DNA from: Bursaphelenchus xylophilus
Taxonomy: Eukaryota; Nematoda; Chromadorea; Rhabditida; Aphelenchoididae
Reading direction: 5' to 3'
Assembly: GCA_904066235.2 (NCBI GenBank)
Contig: CAJFCV020000005.1
Span: 11,341,501-11,405,500 of the forward strand
Length of the DNA: 64,000 nucleotides
Below, in pieces: positions 21,813 through 31,900 of this stretch. Position 1 is the stretch's first letter. Each line of letters starts with the position of its first letter. A program made the translations under genes and the position numbers. A model generated the notes under the pieces. The model was not told the origin of the DNA and ran no database searches. It saw nothing but the letters and a program-made list of their open reading frames with translations.

Positions 21813-23013
21813 TCATAACTCCTCATCTTGCTCTTGTTTAATTTTCGTCCTCGTCGACATCCTCGCGTTCAGAGTGCTACTCAATGCAGTTAGACGGTTG
21901 TCAAAACCCGCCTTTTTTGGAGGGAAACAGTACCGAGACTCGTTTAGCGTGGCTGTCGCAGCTGGTCGGTTGACTGAGGACTTTATAGTATCCGGTAATC
22001 GCTGAATCCTGCTGATATATCGTTGACGCATCGCTTCGCTGGATGGCCTTTGAACCGCTGCCTAAAAATTGAAAATCCAAAAAAAAAAACTCGAACTTTT
22101 TACCTTTTTCTCTTTCGTATCGGCTTCTTTTATCTTCCGCGTTAGTTCTCGTAATCTTTCCGCGAGCTCATCATCAGCTCTTCGATTCTTTTCTTCCTCT
22201 TTTTCGAGTTCTTCTTCATCTAAATCTTCTAGGCTCTCCCGATATTCGTCCAAATTCATTTCTTCTTTAGCCCTCCTCAAATATTTGGGTGGAATGGGTT
22301 GTTCCAGAAAGTCCGCAACTCGATTCGCTAAATCGGATCGAGCTTGACGCTCCCGCCTAGCGATTGCCGGCCTCTCTTCTGTGCTTGTTCCTTGCTCAAC
22401 AAAGTGATTTGCGCCTTGGAAATTTAGAAGAATATCTTTCAAAACCGGGAAAATTTGTCGTCCTTTTAGGTTCGGCGCTGCCAAAGACAAAAGGCTCACA
22501 ACTGCATGTTGAACGTCAACCTTTTGATCTTGTTTTGCACCCTCATAATCGCTGATCGCGGTCAAAAGTGGGCTTCCGCGAAGGTAAGCGTCCAACCGGG
22601 CTTGCAATCCTTCCATCTTTTGTTTTATCGCCTCGTTTTGCTTTTGAAGTTCTATATTCTTCTGAAAACATCGAAATAGGCCAAAAAATTGAGTAGACAA
22701 CATCTGACATATACGACAATGCAATACCTAAAAGCAGAAGAGAAATAACTCAAATTCTTACCTCTAAAAGCTCATGGAAGACATCATTTCGCTCAAGAAT
22801 CGGGCTCGGCTCACGTGCGGGAATAACCACAGGTTTTGGCGCTGGTGGAGGTGGATGTGCGACGGCCTCAATAATTGGGCCAATTTTGGCTTTTTTGCTT
22901 CTGTCCAAAAACTCCTTTACAAACTGCTCCTTCCTCTTTTTACGCTCACTACCCGTTGCATCGTACTTGGCGATCCAATCTTCGTATAAAAGGGCCTCGG
23001 TTTCTTCCTCCAT
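21813..23013 (-). CDS. Unrecognised acidic/basic coiled-coil protein, 352 aa
   Basis: Exons (minus) 23013-22762, 22661-22104, 22061-21813; phases 0 throughout. Start MEEETEALLYEDWIAKYDAT follows an acceptor TTTTTAG by seven bases, a likely spliced-leader site. The order is an N-terminal helical basic part (KKRKEQFVKEFLDRSKKAK), a proline-rich linker, then NIELQKQNEAIKQKMEGL (heptad-like), a central mixed region, and a long charged helix (LDEEELEKEEEKNRRADDEL). The C-terminus is basic and Ser/Thr-rich, ending TKIKQEQDEEL. No catalytic motif or family recognised; probably a nuclear or scaffold protein by composition. Divergent from 23481-25260, sharing a 467-bp promoter interval. Confidence 0.75.
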
Positions 23014-23480
23014 CTCGCACCTAAAAATTTGAACAGTTAGTCTCATGGATAATATAAATTTTATTCCCAACATCAAAGAAATTACATAAAAATACGTTGA
23101 TCGGGTTCATGGATACACGAGTGATCAAAAAGACGAAGGAAAAAATTTTTTTCGCAAAGCAGAAAATCTTTTATGAAGTGTGACAATTTATACGATGAAA
23201 GTGGCTTTTACGCTACAGAAAGTGGTTGTATTTTAGGTGAAAACTATTAATAATTGTTTCGAAATTTTGTTAACAGTAATAAGAAATTGACCAACGTCCA
23301 AAACTTCAAAATTTCTGAAGATACTCATTCAATTTACGAATATTATCTACAACGCAGCTCGCGCCCTATATTCTTCTTCGAGTTTTTTTTTCTCCGAGAA
23401 AAAAAAGCGTCCAAAAATAGAAACAAGAGCTCGCGAGCTAAGTTTTATCCGAAAAAGAGCATTTTTTTGGGCAGATTGTC
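23014..23480. promoter_or_regulatory. Bidirectional promoter interval of the coiled-coil gene pair
   Basis: 467 bp between two divergent ATGs. No TATA box or repeated element was identified. Confidence 0.4.
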
Positions 23481-25260
23481 ATGAATCGTCGACGATCCGC
23501 TCGTTTGGCCAAGCCGGAGTACAATAAAAAGCCAACCCCGCCTCCGGGGCCTCCACAGAAGTCCAGAAAGTACAGCAAACGTGCTAGTTCAACTTCAGGA
23601 TCCACCGACGATTCTTCACCACGTAAGAAGGCTTTGGTTTTTACGCTAAAATAAGCTTTTTCCGATTTGAGCTTATTTTTTGTCAAGTATAAGATAAGCT
23701 TGAGCTTTATCCTCCAAATAGTTATAAAAATGTGTTTGTTTTAGCTAAACAGAGCCGGTCCACTCGGTTGGTGACTCCAGAAGGTCCCGAACAAACAGTG
23801 GGGGAGTATGTTTTTGGCGTGTTATCTGGTCAAATATCCGAAGATCCTGAGGTCGTAATCCGGTCGTCTTCGTTTGAAAAGCGCAAATCTACCGAGCGTA
23901 TGTTTTTTCTTACCATTTTTTTTGAGTTTTAGGCGTTCTTACTCAGAATTTGACGAGTTCTAGCAATTTTTTGACATTATACTAGACTTTCCCCGGAAAA
24001 GTTTGATTTTGATACCGGAAGTCATATTTATGGAGGGAATCAGATGTTTAGAGGCACTGTGGCACTTGAAGCTAAATTATTTTGCTTTTTTCAGGTGTTC
24101 CGCCTTCAGAAAAGACCCGTCGATCTTGTGCTAAAGCAGGTATCGACAAGGTCCAAGAAAAGCCGCCAGAAGAGGTGGACAAGCTCTTGAAGGAGATGGT
24201 TGGTGCAACTCATGGAATCTACTACACCTCGCATCTTCCCGATCTCAAACCCGGCGAGAACAACGACGAAGATCTTGTTGAAGTTGCCCGATGGGTGAAA
24301 ACCAATGCAAAATCTCTGGACAAACTGAATGTCGCTGCGGAAAAGCTTAGTTATGCGGCTCGAGCGGGCTTGCCTCGGGATATTCAACGGGTGCAGAAGG
24401 AAGCGGACGAACTTGAGATGTACGCGCAACGTCTTCTACACAAACAACAGAAAAAAGCGAATGGAGAAAAAATTCCGAAAAAGAGGTACGATCCGGTGCT
24501 GCATAGTACGGACACGTATGGAATATATCACTTGGCCAATAGACGGGATCCGTGAGTTTTTTAATATTTTTTGTTTGATTTTTAGGAAAGAAGACCTTGT
24601 AGTAGGCAGTCGACTTTAATTGGTCAAAAAAGAACTTGGGATTGTCTGGATTCCTATTCGATCAGGGTTAATATGACCTTTAGTGTCTATATTTTGTAGA
24701 CAGCCCAAAATTTTTAGTGCTATATCTGTAGTACATCAAATTTTATATTGTTTTAGACATCAGATATCAAAAATTTGACGAAATTATTGTTTGGTATGGT
24801 TTTAATCCCAAACCTTTCCAGAGACTTTGCTGATTCTGAATTTGAGACGGTAGAACCCCCGCACAACTGTCAGATGGTTGATTTCCTCCGACAATCCCTT
24901 CTTCGAATGGAAAACCAGCTCAAACTTCAATGGGAAACGCTGGACAAATACAAAAAAGAAATGGAGAACAAGGACAAGATCTTGGAGACCAGGGAAAAGG
25001 CCATCCAAGACATGGCCTTCCGAATCCGTGTAGCTGAAGGAGATTCAGATGACACCCCATCTTACAGTAGTGGAGGTGTTCAAGTTGTACACAGTCATTT
25101 CTCGGTCCCATATTCCCAAGCCAGCGTGGAGAGCGGAGTGAAACAACAGGAACGCCTGAAGAGCGCCATGAAGATTTGTTTCCCGAATAGCAAACCCAAG
25201 GACATCAAGAAGTTGATCACCGACACTTTTCCGGAGTACTTTTCACTCGGAAAAGGATGA
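23481..25260 (+). CDS. Unrecognised protein with basic RSAR head and coiled coil, 396 aa
   Basis: Exons 23481-23622, 23745-23897, 24095-24551, 24822-25260; phases 1, 1, 2 join cleanly. The N-terminus MNRRRSARLAKPEYNKKPTP is basic and Ser/Pro-rich with RSAR and RSTR motifs. The middle includes EKPPEEVDKLLKEMVGATHG and a helical stretch LDKLNVAAEKLSYAARAGLP. The last exon has a coiled coil (MENQLKLQWETLDKYKKEM to MAFRIRVAEGD) and ends KLITDTFPEYFSLGKG. The final acceptor TTTCCAG at 24821 was chosen because the stronger-looking TTTTAG at 24758 leads to a stop. Composition suggests a chromatin or nuclear protein. The RRSAR head is also found in the macro-domain protein at 44439, which may be chance. 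Confidence 0.75.
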
Positions 25261-25734
25261 TTTACTCCATTTTTCTTTTCATAATGATGATTTTTGCTCA
25301 TAAACGTATCAGAAAAAACCATTGTGATGTGAGTTGTGGTTTTAATCGTTGCTAACCAGCTTTATTTTATTCATTTTTATGTTTTGTTACTGATAAGGAT
25401 CCTGCAATTTTGAACAATTGATTTTCCTTTTTTTTATGTATTTTGTTACTGATAAGCATAGACCCTACATATGCGAACAATTTTTGGTCTTTCCAGTGTA
25501 CTTATGGGGAGATTTGATAATTTTTACGCCAGATTTTTTATTCATAAAGTCTCGAGGATTCCTGGGATTCCCCGCATTTTTCCCTAAATAAACTAGTATT
25601 TTTGGACATAAAACGTTGTTCTAATTGCCCCACAGATGCTGTAAAGTATCTGCGAGTAAATTGCGTAGTCTTTTTTGCCACGTAAATTTCTTTTTTTTTA
25701 CCTTGTGTTTTGGCATCATGGATAATATGGGAGA
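25261..25734. other. 3' flank of the coiled-coil gene, no gene seen
   Basis: AT-rich; contains short internal repeats of TTTTGTTACTGATAAG (25384, 25441). An AATAAA lies at 25587-25592. Confidence 0.4.
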
Positions 25735-26098
25735 TTTTTCAAGATGTTTATAAAAGTCGAAGAGGCCCTTTTTTTGAAAAAATAAGAATTTTTTTTCAAA
25801 ATGAACGGTGACATGTTATACGAAAAAAATTTTTTGAAAATTGGAAAAGTGGAGTGCGATATGTTATTCGATGAAATTTTTTTTTGAAAATGAAAAAAAG
25901 TGTGACATGTTAATGATGAAACATTTATAACATAACACACCCTTTTTTTCATTTTGAAAAAAATTTCATCGTATAAGATGTCACACCCTATTTTTCGATT
26001 TTTCAAATTTTTTTCGTATAACATGTCAACCTTTATTTTGAAAATTCTTCTTATTTTTTCAAAAAGGGGCCTCTTTGACTTCATTAGGGGCATCTTCG
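25735..26098. mobile_element. Foldback repeat, about 360 bp
   Basis: The left arm AAAATGAACGGTGACATGTT is answered on the right by AACATGTCAACCTTTATTTT; GAGGCCC(TTTTT) and its inverse AAAAAGGGGCCTC lie further out. Part of the right arm is repeated at 26130-26215. Confidence 0.65.
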
Positions 26099-26305
26099 TT
26101 TCGCCTCATCGTAAAAAACAAATTTTCAAATTTTTTTTTCGTATAACATGTCACCCTTCATTTTGAAAATTTTTCTTATTTTTTCAAAATGGGCCTCTGA
26201 CTTTTTTGGGGGCCCTCTTCATTTTTTGGGGACCTCTTCGGCCCATAAGTCTCCAAGGTCAGGGGGTCTCTTCGGCTGCAAAGGTTTATAACAAATGGTC
26301 TCTTA

Positions 26306-27034
26306 CTAGGGAAGTGTACAAACGAACCCTCACCAAATGGCAAGTGTTATACACCATTGGAAAGCCCTTGAAAAATGGTGAAAGGTACCATTTTCATTTT
26401 TTGCAGAATGCCTTAGGGCAAAAAATTATAAACGGTTGATTTCTCCCTTAAGTAGTTACAATATCGGCTGTGGGGCAAAATAAATCTTATTTTAAAACGC
26501 TAAATGGTAAATATTGCTACTAGGTTGGCCTAAGAATCATTATGAAGTCTGGCGATTGCCAGTAAAACCATTTTACATATTATATTTACTGGTTTTAAAC
26601 ACCCATAACGTGAAAAAACACTTTTCACTTTTTTAATTTTGAAAAACATGTAAGTTTGATGGTTTTAACCGTAATCGACCGTTTTCTAGAAAAATTAAAG
26701 CGTTTCTAAAAGTTTAACTCAAATATTATCCTAACTGTAAGAACGCAAAATGTTTTTGCCCAAGCTGGGAATCGAACCTAGCTTGGTTTGGCTTATCAGC
26801 CTGCTCAGCAACCACTGCACTATTGAAGCAACTCTCTTCGAAAATTTTTATCCGCTCAAGAGAAAGAAAGACTTTTGTTGCGAAATGACCTAAAAATAAT
26901 GAAATTTACAGTATGTCGTCGCGGAAAGGCATTCTGCAAAAAATGAAAATGGTATCTTTCACCATTTTTCAAGGGCTTTCCAATGGTGTATATGACTTGC
27001 CATTTGGTGAGGGTTCGTTTGTACACTTCCCTAG
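26306..27034. mobile_element. Tc4-like foldback element, 729 bp, TTA target duplication
   Basis: Ends CTAGGGAAGTGTACAAACGA and its inverse TCGTTTGTACACTTCCCTAG, flanked by TTA on both sides (26303-26305, 27035-27037). CTAGGGA ends with a TNA target duplication are the hallmark of the Tc4/Tc5 group. Arms are about 105 bp. The interior has no transposase but holds a tRNA-like module at 26757-26831. Confidence 0.8.
26757..26831 (-). other. tRNA-like module (A box and B box) inside the Tc4-like element
   Basis: On the minus strand: TAGTGCAGTGG (A-box-like), then GGTTCGATTCCC (B box) about 40 nt later, spaced as in a tRNA. A full cloverleaf is not convincing, so this is a tRNA-derived or pseudo-tRNA unit. 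Confidence 0.55.
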
Positions 27035-27037
27035 TTA

Positions 27038-27591
27038 GTAAAGATGAGTCAAAGACCGATTAAGTTATCGTTAAAAAGTAGAGAAAAATATCACTGCCTT
27101 GCGTCACATTTGCTCTCGGAGCCGATTGAACACAGATAACAAGCCGTAAATTTGCTCTTCCCGAAAGGAAGAGCAGTCCGACGGAAGCTATTTATTAGCC
27201 GTTTTCACAAAGAAACAAACCCCCTTCAGTACTGTAGCTCGTAGGTTTTAGAGGAAAACTGGGATTGTGTTGGGTGCGAAAGGAAGATTAGAATTGGTGA
27301 AATACTGGAATAGGTTGGCCATTTTTCAGCCTAATCTTTCAGCCCTTTAGTCCACAAGCCCTTTATGCGTAGTATTTTTGAAGGGATGCCAGGCATCCGG
27401 TATTTCACGCAAAGTTTCTCGAGTTTTTAAGTTGAAAGAGAAGGGATTAGTTTTGCAGCGAAAGCTCGAGGTCCTTCAGATATCCATAATGTTGAATACA
27501 GTAGGCAACCAAGTCAATCCCCCACGAAAAATGTAACCATAGATAGTGAAATTGTAAATAGAAGTGCCAGGGGCGTAGCTGGGGAAGTTTT
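27038..27591. other. Gap between two foldback elements, no gene seen
   Basis: No supported coding region; unassigned single-copy-looking DNA. Confidence 0.35.
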
Positions 27592-28896
27592 GGGTAACTG
27601 CTCTTTTGCCAGCACGGAAATACGTTTTGTTGTAATAACTTTTACTTTTTGGGTTCCTGTGCCCTTACGAAGTTTTTTGGGTTCAATAGAACATTTATAG
27701 TATGTATTGTTCAGGTGGGTAATTTGGAAAATGCTCACATGAAACAAAGAGAAAACGAAAATGAACAAAAAAAAAATCAATTTCATGGCGACTAAAGGTA
27801 CCCAAGTGTAATATTTATAATTCTTTCAATGTTTAAAAACTTTATCTAGCTACTACCTATTCCAAAAATTTTTAGCTCGCGCTTTGCAACCTTAGCCGAT
27901 ATATTCAACGATCTTCTCAAACGAGATACTATAGAAAATGAGGAGAGATGGTCACAGAAACAGTAATTTTTGACCATATCTCCCTTTCTTGAAGTCCCTC
28001 TGATTTTGATGAAACTGAGGACAAAACAAAATTCGAATTTTCTATGACGCATGCAAGATTTTTAACTGGCGCTTTGCAAAAACCATCAAGGTTTTTAGAT
28101 TGGAAATAACAAAAAATCCGATGAACCTCACTTATTATAAAGCACCGCCGATAATGACCCATCGTGCTAAATAGTCGCCCGATTTCGAAGTTGTAATTGA
28201 TAGATAAAGCATCCAAATGGCTTGTCAATGAGTTTTATGAAGCAAATGAAACTCTTTGGTCCGCCATTTTGTTGCTTTATCGATCAGTTCAAGTTTGAAA
28301 TTGGCCGACTATTTACGACGATGGGTCATTATCGCCGGTGGTTTATAATGCGTGAGGTTCATCGGATTTTTTGTTACTTCCAATCTAAAAAGCTTGATGG
28401 TTTCTGCAAAGGGGCCAGTTAAAAATGTTTTATGTGTCGTAGAAAACTCGAATTTTGATTTGTTCCCAGTTTCATCAAAATTTGAGAGACTTCTAGAAAG
28501 GGAGATACGGTCGAAAATTGTTGTTTCTTTGACCATCTCTCATCATTTCCTATAGTATCTCGTTTGAGGAGATCGTTGAATACCTCGGCTAAGGTTGCAA
28601 AGCGCGAGCTAAAAAATTTTGGGATAGATAGTAACTAGATCAAGTTTTTAAAAATTGAAAGAATTATAAATATTACACTTGGGTACCTTTAGTCACCATG
28701 AAATTGATTTTTTTTGTTCATTTTCATTTTCTCTTTGTTTCATATGAGAATTTACCATATTACTCACGTGAATAATACATAATAAGTGTTCTATTGCAAC
28801 CCAACAAACTTCGTAAGGGCACACGAACCCAAAACAGTGAAAGTTATTACAATAAAACGTATTTCCGTGCTGACAAAAGAGCAAATAACAAGTTAC
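27592..28896. mobile_element. Large foldback element, 1.3 kb, arms about 600 bp
   Basis: The left arm carries GCACGGAAATACGTTTTGTT, TTTCATGGCGACTAAAGGTA and GCTCGCGCTTTGCAACCTTA; each recurs inverted in the right arm (AAACGTATTTCCGTGC, TACCTTTAGTCACCATGAAA, TAAGGTTGCAAAGCGCGAGC). Divergence between arms is visible, so it is not recent. The inner core shares the GCGCGAGC motif with family D. It ends about 100 bp before the phosphodiesterase start. Confidence 0.75.
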
Positions 28897-28994
28897 AAAG
28901 TAGTCTTAAAGTCCTTTGTACGAATTGAATTTGAGATTTATTGTTCCTTTTTGGACCAGATTTTGATTATTCTCTCAAAATTTTAGATTCAAAA

Positions 28995-31900
28995 ATGGAC
29001 CTTCGACTTGTCCTCCACATATCCTGCCTTCTCATATCAACAAATTCCCTTCGATTCCTCCAAATCGCCGACTTTCATTATGATCCCGACTACAATAGCA
29101 ATGGAGTGGCCGCTCAGATGTGCCACGAACAAAAGAATTCAACAAAAACGAAAAAGTTGGGCGAATTTGGAGATTATTTGTGCGATTCGCCCGCCAAATT
29201 GGTTGAAAATGCCGTCCAAGCGGCCGCAAAAACTCTGGCGGAGCCGGATTTGTTGCTGTGGACTGGTGACAATATCCCACATATCGATGAATACACTGAG
29301 GAATGTAAGCCGAGATTTTGGGTATTTTGCACCGTGCGAGGTAAATTTTTTTTCGCACGGTGCGGTTTATGAGCAGAGATTGCCACGGTCAAAATTTTGG
29401 CTCCGGCTCCGGCTCTTAGCTCCCAGAGCCGGAGCCGAGGCCAAATTTGCAGCTCCGGCTCCGGCTCTTGGCTCCGTGCAAAATTTACAAAGGCATCCGG
29501 CTCCGAATCCCGGCTCCTATGCAAAAGGTTTTTTAAAAATATTTTTCCAAAAATAAAAGTTATTAGTGTCAGAGATCATACAGCCAACGTTTTTGCAGTC
29601 AAGTCGCATCCTCCGCAGTGTTTTTCGAGCAATTTGGTTTAACAAGATCACGAAATTTTTACTTTTCTGACCGCTGGGAAGCCTGGCTCCGACTTTGGGC
29701 TCGGGAGCCGGAGCCGACCCCAAAATTTCCGGCTCCGGCTCTGGCTCCCGGCTCGGAGCCGGAGCCGCTCAGAGCCGGAGCCAAGAGCCGGCTCCGGAGC
29801 CGCGGCAATCTCTGTTTATGAGTTAAATTTTTTTCTCGCACGGTGCGGTTTTTAGGTTTTTTAATGTTGCACGGTGCGAAAATCTTGTTTTTGATCTACG
29901 CACTGTGCAACAATTTTTTCGTTGAAAATTTTGTTGCACAGTGCGGTTTTTTATTTATTTTTTTCTTTTGCACAGTGCAAAAAAAACTATTTTGATTTAC
30001 GCACTGTGCAAAAAATTTTTGTTGGAAATTTTGTTGCACAGTGCGGATTTTTTTCTTTTGCACAGTGCAAAAATTTTCTTTGTTGAAAATTTTGTCGCAC
30101 AGTGCGTTTTTTATTTTTTTTCTTTTGCACAGTGCAAAAAAAAAATTAAATATTTTTTGCACTGTGCAATTTAAAATTTTTTTGTTCCTTGCACAGTGCA
30201 AAAATAAATTTTTTTTGTCAGATGTCCGAAGTGCTCTAACTTTCACCACGAACCAGATCAAGAAAAATTTCCCCAAAACAACGGTCCTTCCAACTTTGGG
30301 CAATCATGACATAAGCCCTTCAAATCAATTTGGGGAAAACGACAAAGTCTACGAAATCACGGCTGATCTCTGGGCGCACTGGTTGAAGGAGGAGGAAAAG
30401 GTGAGATTTTCTCATTTTTACTGTCCCTCCGGAAAGTCGGCGGACTGATTTTTGGCATTTGCACTGTGCGAAAAAAGTCAGGGTGCGAGCGACAGCCCAA
30501 AAAAGCCTATTGCACGGTGCAAAAAGCAAGAAATTGCACAGTGCAAAGTGAAGTTTTGTTTTCGCACGGTGCGTGTCGCGGAAATGATTTCTTTTTCATT
30601 GCACCGTGCGAAAAATGTCAGGGAGCGACAGCTGAAAAAAAGCCTATTGCACGGTGCAAAAAGCAAGAAATTGCACAGTGCAAAGTGAAGTTTTGTTTTC
30701 GCACGGTGCGTGTCGCGGAAATGATTTCTTTTTCATTGCACCGTGCGAATAAAGTCAGGGTGCGAGCGACAAAGCCATTTGCACGGTGCAAAAAGCAAGA
30801 AATTGCACAGTGCAAAGTGAAGTTTTGTTTTCGCACGGTGCGTGTCGCGGAAATGATTTCTTTTTCATTGCACCGTGCGAAAAATGTCATGGAGCGACAG
30901 CTGAAAAAAAGCCTATTGCACGGTGCAAAAATCAAGAAATTGCACAGTGCGAAATGAACTTTTGTTTTCGCACAGTGCGCGTCGCTGATTTCAGTCCGGC
31001 GGCCATAAAACTTTATGGATTTTCAGCCGAAAAATTGTATTTTTGGTAGAAAAAATTTACTTTGGATATCGAAAAAAAGGAAAATTTTTCGAGTTCGAAA
31101 ATAAAAAAAAATTTTTTAATTTGGTTTAGAAAAAAATTTTTTTTAAAAGACGATTTCTGAGTCAGTGCGTCAGCCGTGGACATAGGAAAAAATCGATTTT
31201 GAGTTTTTTGCATTAAAATGACTGTTGAAAGGGGCTAAGCAAAAGCGAACAATATTTTTTCCCAAATCCTTCGTTAAGGTATATTTTTTTACAATTAACT
31301 GTTTTAGAAGTAATCGCCCCTAGCTGTGGTATCTTGCCTTGCAGTGCAGTGATTTGACGGCTACTGTAGTTTTTGACCCTTGCGAACACGATGGAGTGAT
31401 TATTTTTCCCGGTTTCCTACTGTAACATACCGTAATACCGTATCGACCGCTAAAAAACGGTCGTAAAATCTTTGTTTCTAAAAACCCCCAGCTGATTTTT
31501 TGATATGTTAATCAGCGTAAAATTCTGCTCTAGACCCAATCAAAAAAAGTGCAAAAAGTTGTGCGACAAATTTCGTGGTGTAGTGGTTAGTGGGCGGGAC
31601 TACCATTCCACCGTCCCGGGTTCGATCCCGGCTGGGTGCAAATGTCAAAAAAATGCCGCAAATCAATTTTAATGTAAAAATAAGGAATGTCCGAAGAACA
31701 AAAAGCAATTTTAAATCATTATGACACCTCTGTTTTCGAGTAAACCCGGTTTAATGTAATCTTAGCGGCTGAAAACGGAAAAAATAAAAGTGCTTCAAAT
31801 GTGACAAAATTTATAGATATGCTTCTACAGGTTATTATAAGAAATTTTTCCGTTAGTCTTTTTTTGTAACTTACAGTATAACGGATTACTGTAGCATAAT

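Noticed and set aside
31571..31641. Functional tRNA gene
   Set aside because: A and B boxes fit, but the acceptor stem and part of the T-stem do not pair, and the module is duplicated in both arms of a transposon.
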